This document shows, piece after piece, positions 13,503-19,551 of a stretch of 24,854 nucleotides of DNA. Position numbers and translations under genes: made by a program. Below the pieces are notes generated by a model. That model saw only the letters and a program-made list of their open reading frames with translations, was not told where the DNA came from and did not search any database. This DNA is from a virus. The first letter of the stretch is position 1. Every line of letters starts with the position of its first letter. The DNA lies in IMG/VR virus record IMGVR_UViG_3300020215_000133, positions 1-24,854 of that record. One strand, given 5' to 3'.

Positions 13503-13599
13503 GCCGGGAGTAGGTTGCTCGAAAGTAGGCCCTATAAGCGTGCGTGCGTGACCCGCCGCGCGTGAACGGGGACCGAATAAAAAATAGAGGGTAAACGAC
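13503..13599. other. 97-base intergenic leader before the decoration gene
   Basis: This is the longest gap in the window. It holds two GTAGG copies (about 13509 and 13525), a GCGT tandem (three copies near 13538) and, at its end, GAGGG before the next ATG. TATAAG is present at about 13534, but no -35 hexamer lies at the normal distance, so a sigma-70 promoter cannot be claimed. It may be a leader or a phage-specific promoter. Confidence 0.4.
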
Positions 13600-14025
13600 A
13601 TGGGAGTCATACAAGGGAGAAACTGCATTAACTTCAACGTTAATGCGGCAGCAACAATCCCTGCCTATCGCGTTCTTAAACTTGCTGCGACGTCGGGTGT
13701 GCCTCGGGGCGTGGCCCTGTGGGACACGGCGACCGCGGCGATTGCCGGCATTTCCCAGGAGCAATCCGTGGGCAACACCGGCACGTCCATTTGGACGGCG
13801 ATTAGCGGGACAGCGAAGGCGCAAGCCGGAGCTTCGGTGTCAGCGAGTGCATTGCTGACGGCTTTGACGGCAACGGGCGAGGTGGTTGAAGCAACGGTTC
13901 CGACCTTCAACACCACGACCGGCAACCTGCCGTTTCTTATTGGACATGCTTTGGAATCCGGCGCAACCGGCGCGGCTGTTGAGATTCTTATCAACATCAC
14001 GCCCATGCGGCTGGTCCAAGCCTAA
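13600..14025 (+). CDS. Head decoration / capsid cement protein (DUF2190-like)
   Basis: A 141-residue protein with GAGGG upstream. The chain is a small beta structure rich in Ala, Thr and Gly: NAAATIPAYRVLKLAATSGV, VALWDTATAAIAGISQEQSV, then SIWTAISGTAKAQAGASVSASALLTA and GHALESGATGAAVEILI. The pattern of an early 'IPAYR.LK', a central 'GIS' and a late 'G.ALES' is that of DUF2190-type decoration proteins, which bind the outside of the mature shell and stabilise it. The position, just before the major capsid gene, agrees. The C-terminus (ITPMRLVQA) is short and intact. Confidence 0.75.
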   Translation: MGVIQGRNCINFNVNAAATIPAYRVLKLAATSGVPRGVALWDTATAAIAGISQEQSVGNTGTSIWTAISGTAKAQAGASVSASALLTALTATGEVVEATVPTFNTTTGNLPFLIGHALESGATGAAVEILINITPMRLVQA

Positions 14026-14039
14026 GGGGGTGACTGAAC

Positions 14040-14969
14040 ATGCCATTCCGACATAAGGTACACCGAGACGCAATACTGGAGAACCATTCAGTCGCCTATA
14101 AGCCCGAGGGGCTTATCTCGGGTGAGTTCCCAGTGGTGCCCGTCGTGCGTGAATCCGACATTTATTACGTCTATTCAAAGGACTTAATGAATATCCCGGA
14201 AACCGCCCGCACTAAAGGAAAAGCCAACGAGCCCGATTGGGACATGTCGACCGCCTCTTACCTCCTGACGAACCATGCCCTGCAAAAGCATGTGTACGAC
14301 CGGGACAAGCGGAACACCGACAAACCCATCAACCTGGAATTCGACGCTACCGAGATTCTCACGCAGAAGCTCATGCTTCGGTTTGAGAAATCCTGCGCGA
14401 CGCTCTTCCAGGGCGATGCCAACTGGTCCAACAGCATGTCCTTGAGCGCGGATGCGTCGTTTGTGACCAACACCACAAACCCAATCCGGGTTTATGACAG
14501 CGCCACGTCCGTGATTGCCGTTCAGTCCGGCAAACTGCCGAACACGGCGATTGTGAACTACGACACATGGCTGGCCATCAAAGAGAACTCCGCGACCGTG
14601 GACCGCATCAAGTTCACATCGGCGGATTCCCTGGGCCCGGACATGTTCGCGCGTCTCATCAACGTGCAGAAGTTCCTGGTCGCCCGGACGCCGGAAAACA
14701 CCGCGCAAGAGCCGTTCGCGGACGCCACCACCACCTCGCAACAGTCCATCTGGACCAACGCGTCGTGGATTGGCTACCTCGAATCCTCGGCGGGTCTACA
14801 GAAAGCGTCGGCCGTGTACGTGTTCCAGTTGAACATGGGCACCAACGGCGTGAAAGTGGACCGCTGGAGAGACGACGAGGAAGAAGCCGATGTGATTCGT
14901 GTCCAGAAGGAATACCAAGTCAGGGCGGTGGCTACGTCCTGCGGGTTCCTCATCGAGGACACCATCTAA
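14040..14969 (+). CDS. Major capsid protein
   Basis: A 309-residue protein with GGGGGTGA upstream. The N-terminus (DAILENHSVAYKPEGLISGEFPVVPVVRESDIYYVY) shows the usual capsid start: a short N-arm, a hydrophobic strand, then a V..ES..YY.Y segment. An E-loop-like region follows, and a central YDTWLAIKENSATVDRIKF segment corresponds to the A-domain helix often written as 'D.W..L....' in HK97-fold proteins. The end (ADVIRVQKEYQVRAVATSCGFLIEDTI) closes the P domain. The gene follows protease, scaffold and decoration, and precedes the connectors, which is the canonical place. Length and context make this the shell protein with good confidence. Confidence 0.88.
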   Translation: MPFRHKVHRDAILENHSVAYKPEGLISGEFPVVPVVRESDIYYVYSKDLMNIPETARTKGKANEPDWDMSTASYLLTNHALQKHVYDRDKRNTDKPINLEFDATEILTQKLMLRFEKSCATLFQGDANWSNSMSLSADASFVTNTTNPIRVYDSATSVIAVQSGKLPNTAIVNYDTWLAIKENSATVDRIKFTSADSLGPDMFARLINVQKFLVARTPENTAQEPFADATTTSQQSIWTNASWIGYLESSAGLQKASAVYVFQLNMGTNGVKVDRWRDDEEEADVIRVQKEYQVRAVATSCGFLIEDTI

Positions 14970-14993
14970 GCAACACATTCCGTACTCCGCATC

Positions 14994-15022
14994 GCCCCGG
15001 GGAGACCCTTTCTCCCCGGGGC
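14994..15022 (+). terminator. Perfect 12-bp hairpin after the major capsid gene (no U-tract)
   Basis: GCCCCGGGGAGA, loop CCCTT, TCTCCCCGGGGC. The stem is perfect and mostly G/C, starts 24 bases after the capsid stop and lies before the next ribosome binding site. No run of T follows, so it is not a standard intrinsic terminator. It could slow polymerase, attenuate the downstream genes or protect the capsid mRNA end. Confidence 0.6.
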
Positions 15023-15056
15023 CGTCAGCGGGGTTCGCGTAAAGGGAGGACGTACC

Positions 15057-15464
15057 ATGGCATATCCACGAGGGACACGCCGGCAATTGCGGGCGGAAGG
15101 ACAAGCGGTTCTGGAACGGGAAGGCGAGCCAGAGGGCCTGGATTTCACGGAACAGAGGGGCGCGGAAAAGGTTTTCCTGCCCTATGAGGGACCGGAAAGC
15201 CTGCCGCCTTTTGACCCGGACACTTCGAACACTTACAAGAAATCGCGGTTCTTTGTGACGGGTTACAAGTCGGGCACGATGAAGCTCATTCGCGTGTACC
15301 GGGGCGCACCGAGCGGGAAGCGGAAAGAGGGCGACACCAGCCCGTTTACGGGAACGACGATTAAGCACCAGCTTGTGACCACGTTTCAACCGCTCAACAA
15401 AAAGAAGCCGCGCAACACCATGATTTACGAACGGCTGAAGAAAGCGGGTCTCATCCGAGAGTAA
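15057..15464 (+). CDS. Protein of unknown function in the connector region
   Basis: A 135-residue basic protein with GGGAGGA upstream. It begins with a charged stretch (RGTRRQLRAEGQAVLEREGE) and continues with possible strands (SRFFVTGYKSGTMKLIRVYRG and TTIKHQLVTTF), ending in KKPRNTMIYERLKKAGLIRE. Its place between the major capsid and gp36-like genes is where small head-completion proteins often lie. The basic charge would suit DNA or capsid contact. No family is recognised. It is joined to the next gene by TAATG. Confidence 0.6.
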   Translation: MAYPRGTRRQLRAEGQAVLEREGEPEGLDFTEQRGAEKVFLPYEGPESLPPFDPDTSNTYKKSRFFVTGYKSGTMKLIRVYRGAPSGKRKEGDTSPFTGTTIKHQLVTTFQPLNKKKPRNTMIYERLKKAGLIRE

Positions 15465-15949
15465 TGGGAAACTACGCGACGACCACCTCCATCAGCGAAA
15501 TTCTGCCGGGGTTCCTCAAGGGGAACACCACAACCACGGACGCTTTCGGAACCAGCGTCATGGCCCGGCGGTTCAACGACGCCGAAGCGGAAATCAACGG
15601 CGTTATTGCCGCCCGGTACTCGCTTCCGTTTACGACGGTGCCGCCCCTGGTGCGCAGCCTGACGGCCAAGCTGGCGGCGGGCTATGCCATCCGGGACGGG
15701 TTCGCGGTGGAAGGGTTGCGGCGCAACCAATACCTCGACGACTTCAAAGAGGCCAAGGACACGCTGAAAATGCTGGTCACAGGCGACATGAAGCTGACCT
15801 ATACGGACGGGTCGCTGGTCCCCGTGAACACCTCGTCGCGGTTTAAATCCAGCGCGGAGAATTACACCCCCATCTTCGGGCGGGACGAACCGAAGAAATG
15901 GACGCGGGACCAGGACGAAATTGACGACACGTCCAACGCGAGGGAATAG
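15464..15949 (+). CDS. Head-tail connector, DUF1320 / Mu gp36-like
   Basis: A 161-residue protein. The helical core (DAEAEINGVIAARYSLPFTTVPPLVRSLTAKLAAGYAIRDGF) is the signature of DUF1320/gp36-type neck proteins, where a pair of helices, a short 'RY.LP' turn and a 'VP.LV...A..LA..Y..RD' helix recur. These proteins sit below the portal and form part of the connector that receives the tail. The C-terminus is polar and ends acidic. The start overlaps the preceding stop (TAATG). The family match is by motif memory and fits the position. Confidence 0.8.
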   Translation: MGNYATTTSISEILPGFLKGNTTTTDAFGTSVMARRFNDAEAEINGVIAARYSLPFTTVPPLVRSLTAKLAAGYAIRDGFAVEGLRRNQYLDDFKEAKDTLKMLVTGDMKLTYTDGSLVPVNTSSRFKSSAENYTPIFGRDEPKKWTRDQDEIDDTSNARE

Positions 15950-16470
15950 TGGCCGGCGAAGTCGAAATCACCTTCGACGACAGCGCATGGCGGGGGTTCA
16001 TAAACGAAGTGTCGGCCAAGGCCAAGAAAGCCGACAGGCTCTTGGAAGCGGCGTTCATGACCCATGGCTTCAAAGACATCATCGACCACTTCGAGAAAGA
16101 AGAAGGGCCGCAGGGGAAATGGCCGAAGCGGTCGCCAGTGACCCAGGACATTTACGCAGCCATTCAGGCTGGCCTGCGCAAACCGCCGGCCGGCAGCCCG
16201 CGGGCGGCTTATGACCCCGGCAACAAGGTCTTGCAATTGACTGGCCTTCTGCGGAAATCGCTCCTTGGCAATCGCTCCAACATCAAATCCATGGGGACAA
16301 ACGCCATCAAGATATTCTCGCCGGTGAAGTATTCCGGCCAGCATGACGAAGGCGACGCTACCAAGAACCTGCCCCAGCGCCAGTTTATGTGGCTGTCGGA
16401 ACGGGCCAAGGACCGTATGGCGGTCACGATTCTTGACCTCCTCATCGGCCAAGAGAAAGGGCAGATTTAA
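15949..16470 (+). CDS. Virion morphogenesis / tail completion protein (Mu gpG-like)
   Basis: A 173-residue protein starting at GTG, with GAGGG upstream and a one-base overlap with the previous stop. Characteristic pieces are HFEKEEGPQGKWPKRSPVT, LQLTGLLRKSL, VKYSGQHDEGD and LPQRQFMWLSERAKD; together they match the phage virion morphogenesis family (Mu gpG, P2 gpS), where 'F..E..PDG..W', 'L..TG.LR.S', 'YA..HQ.G' and 'PAR.F.GLS' are the four landmarks. Members complete the head-proximal end of the tail. The order after the gp36-like gene is the same as in Mu. Confidence 0.85.
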   Translation: MAGEVEITFDDSAWRGFINEVSAKAKKADRLLEAAFMTHGFKDIIDHFEKEEGPQGKWPKRSPVTQDIYAAIQAGLRKPPAGSPRAAYDPGNKVLQLTGLLRKSLLGNRSNIKSMGTNAIKIFSPVKYSGQHDEGDATKNLPQRQFMWLSERAKDRMAVTILDLLIGQEKGQI

Positions 16471-16976
16471 TGGCCTTCAACTACGAGACAAACGTCAATG
16501 CCCTGGTCCAAACGCTGAAGGACTACAACACCACAACGGCCGCGGTGGACCTCTCAAATGGCCTGACCACGCGCATTGAAAGCGACAACATCAAACAGCA
16601 CGACATCGAGGTTGCGGGGGTTCTGGGGTGGAACTTGCCGGCGGTGTACGTGCGCATTGTGAACGCGGACGAAGAGTTTGTGGGCCTCGGTATCACAGGG
16701 CCGTCTGGGAACAAGAAAGAAAAGACCGTAAAGTACCAAATCATTGGGATTTATAAGCGGGAAGGTCTTGAGAGCGACCACGCAGACCTCATGACGGAAA
16801 CATACCGGTTAGCGAAGAACATTGAAGGCGTGCTGCAGGCGGAACTGGATTTGTCCGGGACGGCGCTTTGGTGCAACCCGGGGCGGACGGAGTTCAGCGC
16901 GGCATTGGAAATTGACACCGGGGCCTGGGTAAAGGCCGTGGTGGTCGACGTTGAAGCGAAGTATTTCTTCCGATAG
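16470..16976 (+). CDS. Probable tail terminator / minor tail protein
   Basis: A 168-residue protein in a TAATG overlap, with AAAGGG upstream. An N-terminal helix (NVNALVQTLKDYN) is followed by a mixed alpha/beta pattern: AVYVRIVNADEEFVGLG, KTVKYQIIGIYKREG, a helix (DLMTETYRLAKNIEGVL), and a final strand pair (WVKAVVVDVEAKYFFR). The closing 'V.V.V...Y' and the central 'Y.I.G.Y' fit gpU/gp17-type tail terminator folds. The order connector, completion protein, terminator, then tail tube supports it. The sequence alone would not identify it, so the name is mainly positional. Confidence 0.55.
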   Translation: MAFNYETNVNALVQTLKDYNTTTAAVDLSNGLTTRIESDNIKQHDIEVAGVLGWNLPAVYVRIVNADEEFVGLGITGPSGNKKEKTVKYQIIGIYKREGLESDHADLMTETYRLAKNIEGVLQAELDLSGTALWCNPGRTEFSAALEIDTGAWVKAVVVDVEAKYFFR

Positions 16977-16987
16977 GAGAAAACACA

Positions 16988-17974
16988 ATGGCGGTTGTGG
17001 TGACTCAGAAAGATGTGGTGAACCAAAGCACGCAAGTGTGGAACCAGTTTGGGGAATCCAAGTGGATTCCATTTGCCAAAGAGAACGCGAAGCTGGGGCG
17101 GCGTTCGACCGAGGAACTGCGCAATTCCGGCATTGGCAAGTTTCTTGTGTCCGCGGCCATGGGCGAGAGCCTTGAAGAGTCTGTGCCAATCCTCAAGCAG
17201 TACCGCGACCGGTTCGACCTTCTGACCTGTGACAAAGGCTTCGGCAAGCTTTTGGAACAGGGCCTTAAAGCCGACTACGTGATGATTTGCGACTGTAACA
17301 TTCTGCCGAAATGGATTGACCCCTACATCGAAGAAACCAAGGGCGTCAGCCTGATTTGCACCCCTTACGCCAACCCGGCGTGGACCACGCGCTGGCTGGG
17401 GCCGCGATACTTCTACGTCAACAAAGACGCCATCAACACCCAGAAGTATTTCATGCCCATCTTCGGCGAAGACATCCGCGTTGTGCCGGCGTCCACGAAT
17501 GTGTCAAACGCCATGGTCGTTTTCTGGACCGGAGCCGACGAGACCAACCATTATAACTGGGGCGGCTACGAACAGATTCTTTTGACCGGCTACGACTATT
17601 CCTGGCGGCCGGACGGCAAATACTACGCCTATGAGGACATGAAGCCGAAACGGCATTACATGAGCCACCGGGTCATGCTGGACATCAACAATGACTGGGT
17701 CCGCACCAGCGAGAACCTCTATTTTTCAGCCAAGTGGATGTACTCCTACCTCACCACTTTCCGGTTGCCGGTGGTGAACTGCACGGGGCGCGGGATTCTC
17801 TACACGCCGCTGCGGGGAAAGATGGAGACATGCTTGGCCGCCATCAAACCCGGGCTGGATGCGCGCACGCACGTGTTGCAACAGTTCGAGCTGGCAAAAC
17901 TGGCGAACAAGAATTTCGAGGCGGCGAAGGAACTATTCGAGAAATCCAGGGAGGAACTCTATGTCTATCGGTGA
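16988..17974 (+). CDS. MptE/Maf-like (DUF115) domain protein, possible glycosyltransferase-type enzyme
   Basis: A 328-residue protein with AGGAG upstream. Residues about 50-105 (KFLVSAAMGESLEESVPILK, DLLTCDKGFGKLLEQGLKADYVMICDCN) match the Rossmann-like core of DUF115, known from archaeal MptE and the central domain of flagellin Maf proteins, in which 'G.SL....L', 'A...L...GI.PDY....D' recur. Residues 172-215 (NAMVVFWTGADETNHYN, EQILLTGYDYSW) and 264-272 (NCTGRGILY) complete the domain, so it looks intact. Maf enzymes attach sialic-like sugars to flagellin; MptE transfers pyrophosphate to a pterin. The place, between tail terminator and tail tube with tight coupling to the tube gene, suggests action on virion proteins, which is inference. 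Confidence 0.75.
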   Translation: MAVVVTQKDVVNQSTQVWNQFGESKWIPFAKENAKLGRRSTEELRNSGIGKFLVSAAMGESLEESVPILKQYRDRFDLLTCDKGFGKLLEQGLKADYVMICDCNILPKWIDPYIEETKGVSLICTPYANPAWTTRWLGPRYFYVNKDAINTQKYFMPIFGEDIRVVPASTNVSNAMVVFWTGADETNHYNWGGYEQILLTGYDYSWRPDGKYYAYEDMKPKRHYMSHRVMLDINNDWVRTSENLYFSAKWMYSYLTTFRLPVVNCTGRGILYTPLRGKMETCLAAIKPGLDARTHVLQQFELAKLANKNFEAAKELFEKSREELYVYR

Positions 17975-18968
17975 TGAAGCAAAAGTCGGCCTACAGTCCT
18001 ACGTCGCGCTCGGTAAGGAATCCACGTTCGGCACCTACGCCTCCGCGACCTCGGCCATCGAAGCGATTTCCTGTTCGTTCAGGACGGACATCAGCAGCGT
18101 TAAGCTGGACACCTTCGGCCCTAACCGGGGATTCATGAAACGTGTTCAGACCGACAAAGTCGTGGGCGGGACACTGGAAAAGTACGCTCACGCCAACGAG
18201 GACGTGTTGTTGTGGGCCGTCGCCCTGGGCGGTAGCTTTACGTTCACCTCCGTCACGTCCGCCGGCCTCTTCAGCTTGACCGCGGGGAACTTTGACACCG
18301 CGCCGGCCAGCCTGTCTTTCAACGTGCGCAAGGGCGACACGCATACCTGGCGCTATTCCGGCGGACGCATTAACAACTTGACCGTGGCCGCGACCGTGGG
18401 GGAACCCGTGCGGTTGACGGCCGAGTTCATGTTCAAGGACTCGACCCAGCAATCGGACAACATTGCCTCGAGCCTGTCCATCAGTTCGGCGGCGCCGTTC
18501 ATCTACACAGACGGCGTGTTCCGCTATGCCAACACCGAAGCCAACGCGGCCACAACGACCTCCGAGGAACGGATTCAGTCCTTTGAACTGTCCATTAACA
18601 ATAACCTGGAAGCCGGCCGGGAACTTGGGTCGGATGTCCTGCGGGTTCTGCCCGCCAAGCGCCGGGAGATTAGCTTCACCATCACGCAACGGTTCGACAC
18701 GACCACGTCGTACACCCGGTTCATTCAGGCTACCCAAGGCGCTGTGGAATTGAAGTTTACAGGCGACGCCATCACCGCCGAGCACAACTACGAGATGACC
18801 ATTCGGCTACCGAAAGTGTTCTTGAACAGCCCGGACCCGGAACTGGGCGGGGCCAACGAGCTTCTCTCAAGCCAAATCACGTATGACGTGCTTGTGGACT
18901 CTGTCAGCACCACAACGGGCCGGGACATCGGCGTCACGATTCGCAACGCCTATACCGCCACCCTGTAA
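17961..18968 (+). CDS. Major tail tube protein
   Basis: A 335-residue protein starting at ATG, with AGGGAGGA five bases upstream and a 14-base overlap with the preceding gene; an upstream reading from 17859 has no such site. The N-terminal LGKESTFGTYASAT and the repeating strands (VVGGTLEKYAHANEDVLLWAV, LSFNVRKGDTHTWRYSGGRINNLTVAATVGEPVRLTAEF, RIQSFELSINNNLEAGRELG, REISFTITQRFD) form the pattern of phage tail tube proteins, in which 'GRINNLT', 'G..V..TAEF' and 'S..L.INN..E' are recurrent. It would be the hexameric ring unit of the tail. The chain is Ser/Thr-rich. Its position before the chaperone and tape measure is standard. Confidence 0.82.
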   Translation: MSIGDEAKVGLQSYVALGKESTFGTYASATSAIEAISCSFRTDISSVKLDTFGPNRGFMKRVQTDKVVGGTLEKYAHANEDVLLWAVALGGSFTFTSVTSAGLFSLTAGNFDTAPASLSFNVRKGDTHTWRYSGGRINNLTVAATVGEPVRLTAEFMFKDSTQQSDNIASSLSISSAAPFIYTDGVFRYANTEANAATTTSEERIQSFELSINNNLEAGRELGSDVLRVLPAKRREISFTITQRFDTTTSYTRFIQATQGAVELKFTGDAITAEHNYEMTIRLPKVFLNSPDPELGGANELLSSQITYDVLVDSVSTTTGRDIGVTIRNAYTATL

Positions 18969-19468
18969 TGTGGCCCTTCAGCCGGACGCCCGCTAAGGGC
19001 GACCTCCTCGGGTACAAGACCGTCACGATAAAGGGGAACCGCTTTGTCATTAAGAAGCTGAACCCCTTTACGGACTTCACCGAGGAGAACATGCCGCAAA
19101 TCTTCACCACGTTCATCCCACGCCGGAACATGGACATGGAGAAGATGCCGGAAGCGGTGAAGAAGAAATACGACGACGGCATTAAGGCGGTTCTACAGGC
19201 GGGGGTGATAGAACCGGCCTTGGTGCCCATTGGCAAAGGCGATGCGCGGGGGAAAGAAGACGGCGTCACCGCCGATGACCTCATGCGTGACCCCGACATC
19301 GCCCTTCGGCTGTACATCGAAATTGTCGCCCATTCCCTGAACCGGTTTAAGGGGGTTCGTGGGCTTTTTTTTTCTCTCCGCGTAAAGTCCATCTTATACA
19401 CCAATTGGCGAAAAGTTATGCGCGAACACCAATTGAGATTCTTTTCCCCGAAGGCGGCTACAGCGTGA
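18968..19468 (+). CDS. Tail assembly chaperone, zero-frame product (G-like)
   Basis: A 166-residue protein in a TAATG overlap with the tube gene. It begins MWPFSRTPAKGDLLGYKTVTIKGNRFVIKKLNPF, a beta start typical of these chaperones, then turns helical. The frame continues across a T9 run and ends in 32 residues (from about SLRVKSILY) that do not look like family sequence. G-type chaperones coat the tape measure and recruit tail tube subunits and are not kept in the virion. Its place between the tube and tape measure genes is diagnostic even though the sequence is poorly conserved. Confidence 0.75.
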   Translation: MWPFSRTPAKGDLLGYKTVTIKGNRFVIKKLNPFTDFTEENMPQIFTTFIPRRNMDMEKMPEAVKKKYDDGIKAVLQAGVIEPALVPIGKGDARGKEDGVTADDLMRDPDIALRLYIEIVAHSLNRFKGVRGLFFSLRVKSILYTNWRKVMREHQLRFFSPKAATA

Positions 19469-19551
19469 TGGAAGCGCATTGCTTTAATCTGTTCGTCCTG
19501 GGCGAAGGTCTAGCGGAAGAAGCACGCCAGGCGAAACGGAAGGAACGGTAA
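18968..19551 (+). CDS. Tail assembly chaperone frameshift product (GT-like), -1 shift at T9
   Basis: Slipping back one base at T TTT TTT (19366-19372) joins the first 135 residues to 59 residues in the -1 frame. The extension reads FSPRKVHLIHQLAKSYARTP, IEILFPEGGYSVMEAHCFNL, FVLGEGLAEEARQAKRKER and stops at TAA, directly before the GTG of the tape measure. That helical, charged tail looks like a T domain (a 'P.EIL....S..E....' helix and a basic end), and it fills the 83 bases that would otherwise be empty. A -1 shift between the two tail chaperone frames is well established in lambda and many siphophages. A homopolymer error at T9 is the rival explanation. The total is 194 residues. Confidence 0.75.
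19366..19372 (+). other. Slippery heptamer for programmed -1 frameshift
   Basis: T TTT TTT in phase with the zero-frame codons (ctt ttt ttt tct), within a run of nine T preceded by GGGC. It fits the X XXY YYZ rule. A 10-base direct repeat (ACACCAATTG) follows at 19398 and 19426; a clear pseudoknot or stem is not evident by eye. Confidence 0.7.

Noticed and set aside
13534-13539. TATAAG as a -10 promoter element
   Set aside because: The nearest TTG-type hexamer is about 12 bases upstream, too close for a normal sigma-70 promoter.
17859-17960. Upstream extension of the tail tube frame
   Set aside because: It overlaps the DUF115 gene and reads arginine-rich shadow sequence; ATG at 17961 has a strong AGGGAGGA.
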